The notes beneath the pieces were generated by a model that was given only the letters and a program-made list of their open reading frames with translations, was not told where the DNA came from and made no database searches. This document shows positions 25,171 through 36,706 of a stretch of 64,000 bases of DNA, one piece after another. How positions within the stretch are numbered: the first letter of the stretch is position 1; every line of letters starts with the position of its first letter. Source of the stretch: Solen grandis (taxonomy: Eukaryota; Mollusca; Bivalvia; Adapedonta; Solenidae); assembly GCA_021229015.1 (NCBI GenBank), contig CM037788.1, forward strand, positions 47,097,520-47,161,519. The letters are read 5' to 3'. The translations under genes and the position numbers were made by a program.

Positions 25171-25978
25171 CTACCATGATGTTTTACCCCAAGTATTTGC
25201 TTACAAAAACTTAAATGCACTTTTTCTATTTCTGATTTTCAGTTAAACCACATATTTCTGAGCCATAATTTAAAATTGGTAAAACAAGCTTATCAGATTA
25301 ATCTAATTGATGTTTAATATTTATACCAGGAAATTAAATTTATTCTACTTAAGTTTATAAATTCAATTAAGAAATATAGTTGCAGACCTTTAGCAGTAAT
25401 AACACTAACCGTTTTTGTCGTCTAAAATACGATTGTTGATTTACAATCATTCCTTTAAAAGAATAAGTATGGTAGATTTGATAGAAATACAATTTATATA
25501 TATCTAAGATGAAGCGTATTTTGTAATTTTCATTTATATCTAAGACGAATACATTGACTTATAAGTATAGCCCATAAATATAAAATAAGAAGAAATCATT
25601 TCGATAAATATATTTATAAATATATATTTTTTATGGTGGCATATTTCTGCCAGCTACTTATCCACCTAGCTATGTCGAAACTTTTCTGAAAATTTGTCAT
25701 ATATTCAGTTAACATCTGGCAAGCAGAAAACTTTCGCGTTGTCCTCTTAGGTATCTGAAATTTTGCTTTCTCAACTCCTTGTCTCATTTGTGTATAGGAA
25801 TAGCGTATCACCTGGGAGTCAGCTATCTAGAAGTACTATGTTTATGTCCCGATTTGTTCTGACATATTCTCTCTCTCTAAGTAGTCACTTTATGACAGGA
25901 ATTAAAACTAATTAAGAGGTAATAACATTTGTTCCTTTATTCCTAAAAGTAGAATTTATACATATGGGATTATCATGC

Positions 25979-25982
<4 letters not shown>

Positions 25983-26021
<39 letters not shown>

Positions 26022-26066
26022 ATATTTTTTATATATATATATATATATATATTTTTATATATATAT

Positions 26067-26106
<40 letters not shown>
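25983..26106. repeat. (AC)n(AT)n(TTG)n compound microsatellite
   Basis: Three different simple tracts follow each other with only short breaks. Confidence 0.95.
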
Positions 26107-26168
26107 ATACTGTAACATAACTATGTAAACTCTTGATAAAACTTGTCATATTATTCAGGACTGGGCAG

Positions 26169-26231
26169 GCGCGCGCGCGCGCACACACACATACACACAC
26201 ACACATACACACACACACATACACACACATA
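26169..26231. repeat. (GC)n(AC)n microsatellite
   Basis: Alternating purine-pyrimidine throughout, a sequence type that can adopt Z-DNA. Confidence 0.9.
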
Positions 26232-26835
26232 CGGCAATAACGATTTTGTAACTAAGAAATAAAATATGTATGTCGCACATGGAAATAAAAGTGTTAAATA
26301 TCCCTGGAAGCTAAATAGATAGGAGACTTGCCTGTTTATTTTATTTTTTTCCTTTCTTTGCAATAAATATTTCCAAAACAATTTCTACCGACATTTTGAT
26401 TTTCTTTACACTTGTTCAGGCATGCCCTTAAAACAAGCATGTTTCTCCCGGGAAACATCTGTAGAGAAAACTGAGTAACGACTAGCACATCAATTCACAT
26501 AAAAAAGATATTATTTCATAACCGAATATGATTTATTGGACAATTGGGCACATACCGGTAGTATATGTATTTCTTAGCAAATCCAGATTTGATTTCGTCT
26601 TATACTTTATAAAGTGTATGTCTGGTGACAGAGTCTTGTGGATAGAGTAAGTATCACCGCACTCAACTCTCCAGGGACTTGTAATGGTTGGTCTAGATTG
26701 CTGTGAGAACGTGTAGACATCAGCATTAGTGGATGGTGTTCGACATTTTAAGCATGTAAATGCAACAATAAAGCAGAAATCAGTATTTGCGCGAAAACCC
26801 ACACCAAGTTCACAAATGTGTGCCACAAGACACCC

Positions 26836-26843
26836 CCCTCTCT

Positions 26844-26874
<31 letters not shown>

Positions 26875-26875
26875 T
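26836..26875. repeat. (CT)n microsatellite
   Basis: CT repeat with a single break. Confidence 0.93.
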
Positions 26876-27227
26876 ATTAGTTCTTTCAAGGTGTAAATTC
26901 AATTTATGTAATTCGTTCCTTGTTATTTTATATTTGTATACCATTATTTTGCAAAGTATATATTTTCGTTGTTGGAAGGACAGAAGGACAAATATATAGT
27001 ATATATATATATATCTCGAAATATTTGTCCATATAACTTAATATGTCGCAACATTCTTCTATACTTAATCATTTGATTTGATACAAAAAATATCAAAATC
27101 TCAAATATGAGATTTCATCTTTCCTTTTTTCTTTTAAAATAGCCATCTAGTGTTCAAAGCATTTATATTCACTGAAAAAAAATCAATATTTCTTGTAAAA
27201 ATATATTTGCATTTCCAATTTTAATTG

Positions 27228-27350
27228 ACTGCAGGTTCGAAGGTTGTATGTTAGAACCCCGCTGGGGGCAATAATTTTTCATGACCTTCACAGAAACAGT
27301 ACTGGTCCAACCCAGGATCCGGCGAGCGGGATAAGTACAAGTTCCAGCAA
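27228..27350 (+). mobile_element. Degenerate tRNA-derived SINE fragment
   Basis: GCAGGTTCGAAGGTTGTATG and a B-box-like GTTAGAACCCCGC precede CAGTACTGGTCCAACCCAGG. The layout resembles a SINE head plus part of a body. The family was not matched to A, B or C. Confidence 0.3.
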
Positions 27351-27832
27351 CTTTTTTTCCTACTTAACGTAAAATGAATACGTTTATATAAGTTTGTATA
27401 AAATTTAAAATGTGCACTGGGGTGAAAGGATGACGGATATTTGTGATTTTTTTTTATTTGACCCGTTAGTCTTAGGATTAATCCAAAGCAGCTCGCTTAC
27501 AGATGGTTATTGACTTTCGACTGTATGTGCATATTACGTCTATCAATACCCATCTACAGACGAATGTTCACCCAGTGCAACCATCCGTGATTGAAAAAAA
27601 AAGTGTGTTTGTTGTGTGTGTGTGGGGGGGGGTCACAATAGCGTTACGACGATATTGTGACCTTATTTTGAATCATAAAACCCTAAGATTTCCAATTTCC
27701 ATTTGCCGTTACTTGACTGATCACTTCCACTCAGAAACATTCAATACAGAAACACACACACACACACACAGATGGAGAGCATGAATCTAACATATTCATA
27801 CACAGACGACATTGTGATAGTTTTCGGTTTCT

Positions 27833-27838
27833 TTTATT
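27833..27838 (-). promoter_or_regulatory. Polyadenylation signal AATAAA for the secreted-peptide gene
   Basis: TTTATT on the plus strand reads AATAAA on the minus strand, about 180 bases after the stop codon of the peptide precursor. It is the first canonical signal seen in that direction. Assignment is by position only. Confidence 0.5.
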
Positions 27839-28016
27839 TATCAATAGCCTCTACGATGAAATAATGTCACATTTCTTAAATTTTGGCAGCAATTCAGAAT
27901 TTTTATCGGTGATGAACGACAGCACGTGATTTTAGGATTAAAAGGGAGTAACTAGTCGTAAGAAATGAACATGTAGCAAACAAAAGTCAATGCATCCGAT
28001 GTGGTCACAAACGATG

Positions 28017-28367
28017 TTAACCGTAGCGGAGGACGCTGCCGCCGCCGGAACTTTTGGAGGCTCCGCCGGCAACCTGCTCGTTTGGCACGGACACATAACC
28101 CTGGGCGGGCATCCAGATCCAGAAACCGTTTCGCTTGGATGGCTGCGCGTGCAGATAACGCTTAAACTTGTTTGTGTATACGTTGGGTGGCGCTTGAACC
28201 GAAAGTCCGTCATTTCTCATGTTGGTTAGAAAGTATCTGATGCTAGGTGGTAAATTTTCAACGGCGTCTTCCTCAATGTCGTCAAGTGTGGCGGAGAATG
28301 TCAAGGTCACTGTTGCTAGGCAGCACACCAACACCGCGACTCCTGTGTACACAACTGTCGGATGCAT
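28017..28367 (-). CDS. Small secreted precursor, candidate amidated neuropeptide
   Basis: A complete 116-residue ORF. The first 25 or so residues form a signal peptide (short N-region, hydrophobic stretch VYTGVAVLVCCLATVTLTF). An acidic propeptide follows (DDIEEDAVENLPPSIRYFL), then KFKR and SKR cleavage sites. Processing after the second site would release a 36-residue peptide starting NGFWIWMPAQGYVSVP and ending SVLRY. The last coding residue is Gly before TAA, the usual donor for C-terminal amidation, so the mature end would be LRY-amide. A splice acceptor (TTTTAATTTCAG) ends five bases before the ATG, so the CDS sits whole in a second exon, a common neuropeptide gene layout. A minus-strand AATAAA at 27833-27838 fits a short 3' UTR. 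The 5' exon was not found. I do not recognise the family; the secretory and processing signals are directly visible, and the hormone role is inferred. Confidence 0.8.
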   Translation of the reverse strand: MHPTVVYTGVAVLVCCLATVTLTFSATLDDIEEDAVENLPPSIRYFLTNMRNDGLSVQAPPNVYTNKFKRYLHAQPSKRNGFWIWMPAQGYVSVPNEQVAGGASKSSGGGSVLRYG

Positions 28368-28379
28368 TGTGACTGAAAT

Positions 28380-30376
28380 TAAAATATAAACATTACTATG
28401 ATACTGATATTGTATGTTGTCAAATGTGATTGATGTACCATGTCAGAGTTCCAATTTTAAATAATAGTAGAGTGTACTCTAATATGAGATGGCGTATGTC
28501 TTAATATCTAGTGTGTGAAAACCTTTGTTGTTGTTTTTAACAAATTTGGAATGGCGTTTTATCAAACAATGCCCTATCCCGATGGTAAAATGAATTAATA
28601 ATATAAGTTACAAATGAAAACCACAAATTATACGGGGCCTTAATACTTACACTGAAAAAAATATCGTTAATTTTATTTTTATCTTGCTTTTTATGTCTGC
28701 ATTAAAATGCAAAATACAGAGACGACTCCTCGTGTCAAATCGGTAGTGTAACTAACAACTGTTTCTTTAAATAGCACCTAATACTGGACCTGTTCAACTA
28801 TGACTTCACTCAACAATGGTTGAAGTGAAATGTTCATATTGATAATGACATGAAATGTACGCTCGAATACAACACGGATTGCCATTCCAGAAATTGATTC
28901 ATCAAATAATTAAAGCTCAGTGGCAGATCATTCAGTGATATGGCCATCACAATTTGATCCATTGATCTGCAATGGTCAGTCTTATTTCATTGACAAAGAG
29001 TGTGCGCATTGAAAACATCAATTCGCTATATTTCATTCCATACACTTTAATTTGTTTGTATGATTAATCTTTATTTATCAATTAAATTGATGGCGCTCCT
29101 CGGTCACGTTATACCGATTCAGTTTGAGAAATTTAAAATTGAAATTGATAAATATATACACTGAAATATGATATATTGATGTTTTTGTGGAAAAAAATTA
29201 ATATCGTGCACATTTCCCGGATTTTAGCATGCAAAAGATGCTGTATATACTAAAAAGCTTTAATGGAATATAATTCAATTAGATTGCAGTACTTTTTATA
29301 ATTACAATATTACGGCAGATAGGTTATTCTTTCCAATAATTTATGAGCCTACTTTAAATAGCAACAGTGACACTAGAATTATATATTATACAATAATATC
29401 GAGGCAAACACTTACATTTCAATTTAACTACGTTATTTATTCCGTTTTAAGCGGTAAAGAGGTAATTATATTGCCAGAATGATACATTCAGAAAAGTGGG
29501 CAAAATAACCTTTGTAAGTATACAGCAACTTTATATTTTTTTTTCAATTCTCTCTTACTCAACCCCCCATCCCGCCGCAACCGCTGTATTGCAAACATAT
29601 TTCGGTCTGGTCAACAAATGCTTAAAACTCATCTGAGAGACGTCCAAAAGTCATACCTTACATGAATCATTACTAATAGCGGAGATGGTCACATGTATTT
29701 GAAAGTCTGAGTACTAAGGACGAATTACGAACAAATTCGATCTTGGTGTCCTCCTCAGAGTATGTTGAGATGTTGAGTTTTTAATTGCTAGAGGAAGCAT
29801 TAAGAAAAGGCGCAAATCACAATTAAATAAAATAACACTTTTTTGCGAAAAAAAAATACGTGCACAAGGATTTTTCTTTCCAGAAGGCTCCTGAAGAAAA
29901 CTTACATTGTTGAGAATTAAACTTAGGACGCAATGTTGACAAAATATTTTAGTCTACTGAATCTGTGAAAAAGAATCTGGTTTTGTAGCGTAAGCTTTAG
30001 CAGAAGTATAAGGTCATCGTCTGATTTAAATAAGATCCTCGTATATGCTTCGTTACTCGTGTTAAATACTTCTTGATACTGTTTCATTGTAGTTTCACTT
30101 GTGTACCGGGACCATAATATCTGTAGTAAGGATTAAATAAATGCCGGACTAGAATCGGAGTAATGACTCGGCGGTACGTGATTGATTTACCAACAGCCAG
30201 GAGTTCAGATGCAGATCTTTACATCACGACGGGAATATCGTTGTGGTAAGAATTTATGCATATCAATGACTAATTGTATGTCACTTACCACTGAGAAAGA
30301 TGGATTATTTCTTAAATCTTAATTTAGGTATTTATTTTATGTATGGTTTCATTTCATACAAGGCAGATCATGCCTT
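28380..30376. other. Upstream region and presumed first intron of the peptide gene
   Basis: This lies 5' of the minus-strand peptide gene. It should contain the 5' UTR exon and promoter if they fall before the gap, but no convincing donor-bounded exon could be singled out. Confidence 0.5.
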
Positions 30377-30476
30377 NNNNNNNNNNNNNNNNNNNNNNNN
30401 NNNNNNNNNNNNNNNNNNNNNNNNNNNNNNNNNNNNNNNNNNNNNNNNNNNNNNNNNNNNNNNNNNNNNNNNNNNN
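30377..30476. other. Assembly gap, 100 N
   Basis: Exactly 100 N, the usual placeholder for a gap of unknown size. The true distance and even the adjacency of the two sides are uncertain. Confidence 0.98.
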
Positions 30477-30660
30477 GGCAGCCACTGGGGAGTGGTTTGA
30501 GATATGGTTGGCAATTGAGTTGCAAACCACTGAAATGAAATGTGAAATGCTGGCAACCACTTGATTGGTATGAGATATTGGCAACTACTGGAGCGAGATA
30601 TAAGATGTTAGCAACTACTGGTCACAGTGGTGTGAGATATGAAATGCTGACTGCTAGCTC
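30477..30660. repeat. Degenerate minisatellite bordering the gap
   Basis: Variants of GGCAACTACTGG and GTGAGATATGAAATGCTGGC alternate about five times with a 30-40 base period. The array begins at the gap edge, so the gap probably hides more of it. Confidence 0.65.
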
Positions 30661-31129
30661 TGCCAATATATAGTTTGCTCAGTAACCATGGAAATGACCT
30701 ATGGATCTGGATGATACCAGTAAAAGGCAGTATGCTGTATTAAATAATTTTCATCAACTCTGTAATTAATAGAACTATAACTGAAATTTCATGTTTATCA
30801 TAAGCAGATACTTTGCCTAGCTTAAAACTAACATATGGCTATATTTAATAGCTCTGGATTCTCAATGTACAGCTTTGCAAGGAACTCTAGAACATAAAGA
30901 TCTCTAATATAGGAGTCTAGTGCTCATATACATTTAGGATTTGATTTATGGAGAATTATAATAATGGAAACTTCATTCTCTAAAACAGGTCAAAATAAAC
31001 CAGTCATACCTGTTATCATGTAGATTTGTTCTATAATTAAACATTTGTCATGCAGGTACTTAAGTCCTGGTTTATGATCTAAAGCCAGGTCCATATAAAG
31101 TATAGGTAGCCTTGTAATATTACTAAGGT

Positions 31130-31330
31130 ATATGTTGTTTGTTTTATATCCAACTCAATCCAGGCTGATGCCAACATGAGTCAGATATAACACTACCTCA
31201 GTGTGGTATATCATATGATGCCAAATATAGTAACACTGTCCAACCTCCATACAATCTATAGAACTCCTCACACTATCAATCACAATATACAGAGCTCCAA
31301 GCAAGGGAGCTACACTGTAACCACTTTTAG
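31130..31330 (-). mobile_element. SINE family A, very degenerate copy
   Basis: Residual matches are GATGCCAACATGAGTCAGAT, AGTGTGGTATATCATATGAT and, best preserved, CCAAGCAAGGGAGCTACACTG. Orientation follows from these blocks. The identification rests mainly on the last one. Confidence 0.45.
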
Positions 31331-32965
31331 TGTCAGTGATTTTTTTCTTTACATTTTAACTGCAAGAGTCCTGGACTCAGTGGGCTAAAACAATTACTAG
31401 TCCCAATATGGAAGAAAATGCATCCTTCTTAAATTTCAACAACATTTTCTGTATATTTTATGCATTCAGTGAATGCATTAACTTAAAACATTGCATCCAT
31501 GCAGCAAAAGCATTGCATCTATGATGCTGGATGCTTAGGTATTAAAACAAAAATCACTGTATGCCACTAACCTCTTAATTTCAGGACAAGAAAAGGTACC
31601 CAAACAAAAGCTGGAGCATTACTTCCAAATGTCAAACCCAGAACTTTTTAGATGGGAAGGTAGGGATTTTTTTTTTTCTGTTTTCTTTTAAACTCTGACA
31701 AAGGCAAAGCTGAATGGCCTTCGAGTTGAAGGGATTGAGATTTTATCAAGCATTCAAGCTTATTTTTAAGTCTTTTTTATTTGATTTATCAGATTTTTTT
31801 TCTTTTACATGTTTGAATGAAAACTGTTGGGTATAACTTATTGAAAGTGGCATGAAAACAGCAAAATTGACAATAAGAGCGAAATAGGTGGACTGTAAAA
31901 GAAATGTAAGTCTAGGGCTATAAACTGAATCTGTACCAATTTTGTTGAGTCCGTCATAGCACGGCAAACATACATATTTTTAATGATGGCCATACATGTA
32001 TCAGAGTTTTCTCTGTTTGCTCATACAATAGTGTAGAGCTCTCAGATTCTATGTAGTCTGCACAGCAAAGACTATACTATTTAATAAAAGATCAATAACT
32101 AAATATTCATCAAGTCATAAATTTGTACATGAATATTCATGAGGTAAATTTGTACATGAATATTCATGAGGTAAAGGGTAAAGCAATTGATGTCAATGGT
32201 CTATCTTTACAAAGGTCAAACTCGGGCAGGCAGAAATACACTAGCAGCACTGGCTATGTCATTGTACTGCAGACACATTGTCCAAATTTACAAACTTCTT
32301 CTGAATTCTTAATCAGGAATTCAAGAGTATAAAATGTAATCAAAGTTAAAATTGCGACATAAAACTCCAACTCCACCCCAGGCAGATACAGTGTGTACCG
32401 GTATTCAATTTCTGATGTCTGGGTACTTACTCAATACAAATTTGTATTTTAAATTCACTGCACAAGCCTTTTCCTTTTTATCACACACTCACCCTTTGGG
32501 ATACACATAAAATAAGAAAGCTAAATGGTCTTCAATGCCTTTGAAATATACAGTGATTGTTTTTATCATTTGAGTAAGGAATAGGGAATACTTCAGAATC
32601 ATTCCACACTATGAATGTGGAAGATTTTGTATTTGAATTAAATAAATGTTCTCTTTTCATTGCAATTGTATTCAATTAGAATTTTCCACATTTGCAAAAT
32701 TAATCATAAATTATAATTGCATTTATCATGCAAAAGAAAGTTGGTTACAGAAAAAAAAATCATCAATTCTGAATATACATACTTACTACATATACTGAAC
32801 AAGAGTATTCTCTGGTACACATGTGTCACCTGCTGAAGCGTGATTGAAAAAGTGTGACGGAAAAAAAGTGACTGAAAAGTGATCCATATTGTATGCGTCA
32901 ACTCTAATTATTCAAGACAATATATCCAATTCTCTTCCAAATAATCCTGATAAAAGACAAATTGG

Positions 32966-33185
32966 TCTGTTTGTTTGTTTTGTTAGGTTTAATATCCCAC
33001 CGACAGTATTTCAGTCATTTGGAGACAATGTTTACTTGAGACAGATATAGTGCTGCCACACTGCAGTATCACGCAGTCGACATGTGGCATGATACCACAT
33101 CCAGTCACATTATCCTGATACTGGGCCAACCAGTCCTGCAACTACCCTTATATGCTGAGTGCCAAGCAAGGGAGCTTTAGGACTT
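32966..33185 (-). mobile_element. SINE family A, headless copy
   Basis: A close match to the 8597 copy from the tail (TTTGTTTGTTTTGTTAGG) to GCCAAGCAAGGGAGCT, without the tRNA-like head. A clean internal start suggests 5' truncation on insertion. Confidence 0.75.
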
Positions 33186-33547
33186 CGTGGACAGTAAATT
33201 GGCCCTTGAAGGAAGTAATTGTTAACTAATTTATACAATATACTTAAAGAGGACCAAGATGGTCTTAATTAAGACCATGTTGGTAATAATATTACCATAG
33301 TCAGAATCACTTAAGTGCCACCGCTTTTAACAGTTTTCAACCTTCATGATTTGATATCAGCCATTATCAATATTGGCTTAGATATTAATCATTATCCGCA
33401 TGAACATTATCTCCAGAATCAACAAATCAAACTCAAAACATTTAAATTAAAATTGAGATGCTGGAATGTGAACAAAAAGTATGCAAGAGCTAGAAGGCAG
33501 ACTTCCAACAATCCTTAAACTCACATGAAAACATTTCTTGCAATTTG

Positions 33548-33775
33548 GGGGTGCCTGGATAGCGTAGTGGTAACGTGTCTCACTTATCACCAATGCACCG
33601 CAGGTTCAATTCCTGCTCACATACTTGCGAAGGTACAGTGGTCGCCCGTCCAGACACATAGGTTTTCTCCAGGCTCTCTAGTTTCTTCCCACAATAATGA
33701 CCACATACGTCAACACCAGAGCCATTTAGAATGATTAACATACGTTGTGATAACTTGTTTCTTAATTGATGTAAA
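33548..33775 (+). mobile_element. tRNA-derived SINE (family C)
   Basis: It begins with an A-box-like TAGCGTAGTGGTAACGTG, then a B-box-like CAGGTTCAATTCCTG 30 bases on, the spacing of an internal pol III promoter. A unique body follows (TCGCCCGTCCAGACACATAG), ending in an AT-rich tail (GATGTAAAAAATATAAAG). It lies downstream of the splice donor of the Ser/Thr-rich gene, in its first intron, on the opposite strand. Only one copy was seen here. Confidence 0.6.
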
Positions 33776-33855
33776 AAATATAAAGTTTAAACTTAAATTA
33801 AAAACATAATATATGGCACCATTTAATTCATTTTTGAAATAGGATATTGGTATAC

Positions 33856-34912
33856 CTGATGATGATTTGGTAGTGGTCAGGCTTGAGATGAGACTTGTGG
33901 CTTGTGGTCCGATCTTCATTGTTGGATATTTTCTTGCAATTTGTAAAATATTTTCAATCTGAGCTGTTGTTGTCAGATCAGACAGACATGTGGACAGGAT
34001 GGAAGTTGTCGCTACAGTCTGAGTGTTGGCAGTGTCTGATGAGTCACTTACACCCACCAGACGGCGCTTCTTCAAAGGAAGGTTATTATCTGTGTTGTCC
34101 TTCTTTTTGTGAGCAAAGTCTACTTCAGGTTTTTCATTGTCATTTCTTTTAGGACTGTCAGTGTGAGGGATGTTGGCAGGTTGTGCTGAAGATGAAGTGA
34201 TAGATACATCATCACAATCTGTGGACTGCAATGACAACAAATGAGAGCCTTCTTGTTTTTTACTGTATGACACCGCCTGTCTCAAGGCAGTTGCTACCTC
34301 TTTAGTCACAGTTTTTGTTGTATTCACTTGTGTGGGTGCTCTTGCGGGTTCTGCAGACAGAACAACACTGGGCACACCTGGAGCCAAAGGTTCTGGGGGC
34401 CTCAAAGTCTTGGGTTTGGCAGTGGGGGCTGGTTGTGATGATTTCGGTTGATTCAAGAGAAATGCGGAAGGCGTTACCAAATATGCTGGCTGAGAAAATT
34501 GCTTAGTGCTCAACATGTGACTTATTCTACTTTGTAAATGTGCTAATATAACGCTGTTCTGTGGACTCTCCGATTTAGACGGAGCACCATGTATGATAAT
34601 GCCACTCCCCCTCGGAGAAGCTTGCGCATGCCCAGGTGGCGCACATACGGGATTTCCAGATAATGGAGGAGAAGAAATGTAGGTCACGCTAGATGCTGAC
34701 CTATTTATACCATTTACTTTACCCTGTCCCTGGTAGTCTTCTTCTGTAGACTTTGGAGGCAAGAACATCAGCGACGACAGAGCACTGGCAGCCTCCAATC
34801 TATCTTGTTCTTCCTTTTCGTTCATGACCTCTGTCGATTTCTGCCTCGTAACCACTCGGCCATGACTGCTGTTCGAGCTGCCCCTTCCTCGCTTCGATTT
34901 CCTGCCTTCCAT
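33856..34912 (-). CDS. First coding exon of an unrecognised Ser/Thr-rich, probably nuclear protein
   Basis: A 352-codon open exon starts at an ATG and runs to a splice donor (TCATCAG|GTATAC); the frame beyond the donor turns AT-rich and ends within about 50 codons, as intron would. The N-terminus is strongly basic (RKSKRGRG), suggesting nuclear localisation. A short ordered-looking block, LEAASALSSLMFLPP, comes at about residues 39-53. The middle is low-complexity Ser/Pro/Thr/Gln, with a second basic cluster PLKKRRLVGVSDSSD near 280. The end of the exon has an ordered-looking segment (IENILQIARKYPTMKIG). Base composition is clearly less AT-rich than its surroundings, as expected for real coding sequence. 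The family was not recognised; a transcription or chromatin cofactor is a guess. Downstream exons were not located. Confidence 0.72.
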
Positions 34913-35344
34913 TATTTTACCGATACATCTTAGGTTCCTAACACAATCTTAAAAGAAACATGTCCTTTTCGGGAAATCATTATTAATTTGAAAATCCAAA
35001 ACCACCAAGTTATTTATGTCCAAATTTCCAAATTCACAACACCACGCAGTAGGAAAATGGCATTCAGGAAAGTCCCGTTTCCATGTGACTTAATGCAGCC
35101 AATCGGTGAAAGCCACAAACCACCACGGGTTTTCCCGCCGAGTTGAATCCGAGAACATGAAGGATCTAAAAATAGCTCTAGATTGTGAAATTCCACCAAG
35201 GGAAATAGCCTGATTGTTAAAGTCTGTTTCAATGATTGCGTTTGAACGCAAAACATATGACTCATCAACACAACTACGTATTCAGTATTTTTACGTATTC
35301 TGTATTTTCAGTACACGATGGATTTCAATCTTCTTTCAGTTTAC

Positions 35345-35735
35345 TAGTCCCAAGCGGTGAAACCGTAATGGGACTAAAAGTTTGCGCGCGTCTTTCATTC
35401 CGTCCATCCGTCATTCCGTCCGTCCGCCCCGCTTTCATGCCCGCTTCGATCAAAACTTGGACATTTATTGGTGGATTTCAATAAATCTTAAAAGAAGTAT
35501 TCTCATATCCCAAGAGAACGCATCAACCATGTGCACCCTTGAAAGGTCAAGGTCACGGAAGTTAGAAGTTGTATTTGGCATTCATAGGCTACATGTCCGC
35601 TCTATAGATCTAACTTCCATATCTATCTTTGGATTTTCATGAAACTTTACAGAAGTGTTTGTCATAACAAAAAAAGGCCCGGTGTGTCGCGCGCATCAAC
35701 CATGCATATGCATGCCAGAAAGGTCAGTGCAGCAG
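35345..35735 (+). mobile_element. Pearl-like element, left part
   Basis: It begins with an 8-bp stem TAGTCCCA...TGGGACTA (35345-35352, 35369-35376), then a CCGTCC-type tetranucleotide tract (35401-35426), then one core-like unit containing GAAAGGTCAAGGTCACGGAA. The opening stem and tract order match the element at 58638. No 3' hairpin was found, so it is truncated or diverged. Confidence 0.55.
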
Positions 35736-36070
35736 GATCTTAACCTATTTCCATTATCTTCCTAATGGTTTCTATCTAGCACAAATTCTTCGTTGGGGTT
35801 AGGGGTATTGGCAAAACCTTGTTTCTTCTAATTCGAGTCTTCTTTTTCACTTGAAATTTATGACGAAATTCTATTTCCTAGAAAAATTTCTATACATCTA
35901 TTTCGAGCGAATATAATCATGAAGAACGTACATTCCTTTAAACACGTGCATACATGCATTTGGGTTTATATGTTTTGTATATATTCAATCTATGAAAACT
36001 TTCCTTTATTAATAATGTAGCGGTAATTTATTCAACCAAATAGCCTACATATCGCTATAACTATAGTTTC

Positions 36071-36118
36071 CTTCTCTCTCTCTCTCTCTCTCTCCCTCTC
36101 TCGCTCTCTCTCTCTCGT
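36071..36118. repeat. (CT)n microsatellite
   Basis: Interrupted CT repeat. Confidence 0.92.
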
Positions 36119-36656
36119 TTAGATATATATCATATATTTCTGATTGTTACCGAACACTGGCCTCTTAATACAAAAGTCTTAATAGTAACTTTGATATTCA
36201 TGTCTGTGATAGCATTTTCTGTATATTTAAAATATCTCAATGTTTATTCATTGATTTAATGGCACCGTTTTTCAGCTCTCGATAACGGGGTGCCCATGAG
36301 GTGTGATTATAATATTCCATTGTCTGTTTCAATTTTATTTCACTACCCTAGTTTTAACCCGAACTCTGTCAGGATTTAAAATCGAACATCGTCCATAATT
36401 AGGTCATTAAGAATACTTTATACAGTATTTGGATTTACTGAAAACTGTATTTGCTTTTAGATACATGTATATGTATCATAAAATCCGCGGAGACTTTACA
36501 CACCCTCACAAGCGTAATCACGGATCTTTTTTTTCTTTCTTTTTTTTCATTACAGAACAGAACAGAATTTCTAGGTAATTCTTATTACCGGGTTACCATT
36601 AACTCTGAGTTAGACTATCCAAGTTTAAAACTTGTTTTATGGAAGTGTCTGTAACA

Positions 36657-36657
36657 C

Positions 36658-36705
<48 letters not shown>
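36657..36705. repeat. (AT)n microsatellite
   Basis: About 24 uninterrupted AT units. Confidence 0.93.

Positions 36706-36706
<1 letters not shown>

Noticed and set aside
25983..26231. CRISPR-like or regulatory array
   Set aside because: These are simple dinucleotide and trinucleotide repeats in a eukaryotic genome, without spacers.
25973..26381. Frames with runs of Cys-Val, Asn or Tyr-Ile
   Set aside because: They are translations of microsatellites.
27990..28229. Plus-strand frame opposite the peptide gene
   Set aside because: It is the antisense shadow of the precursor and has no gene-like features.
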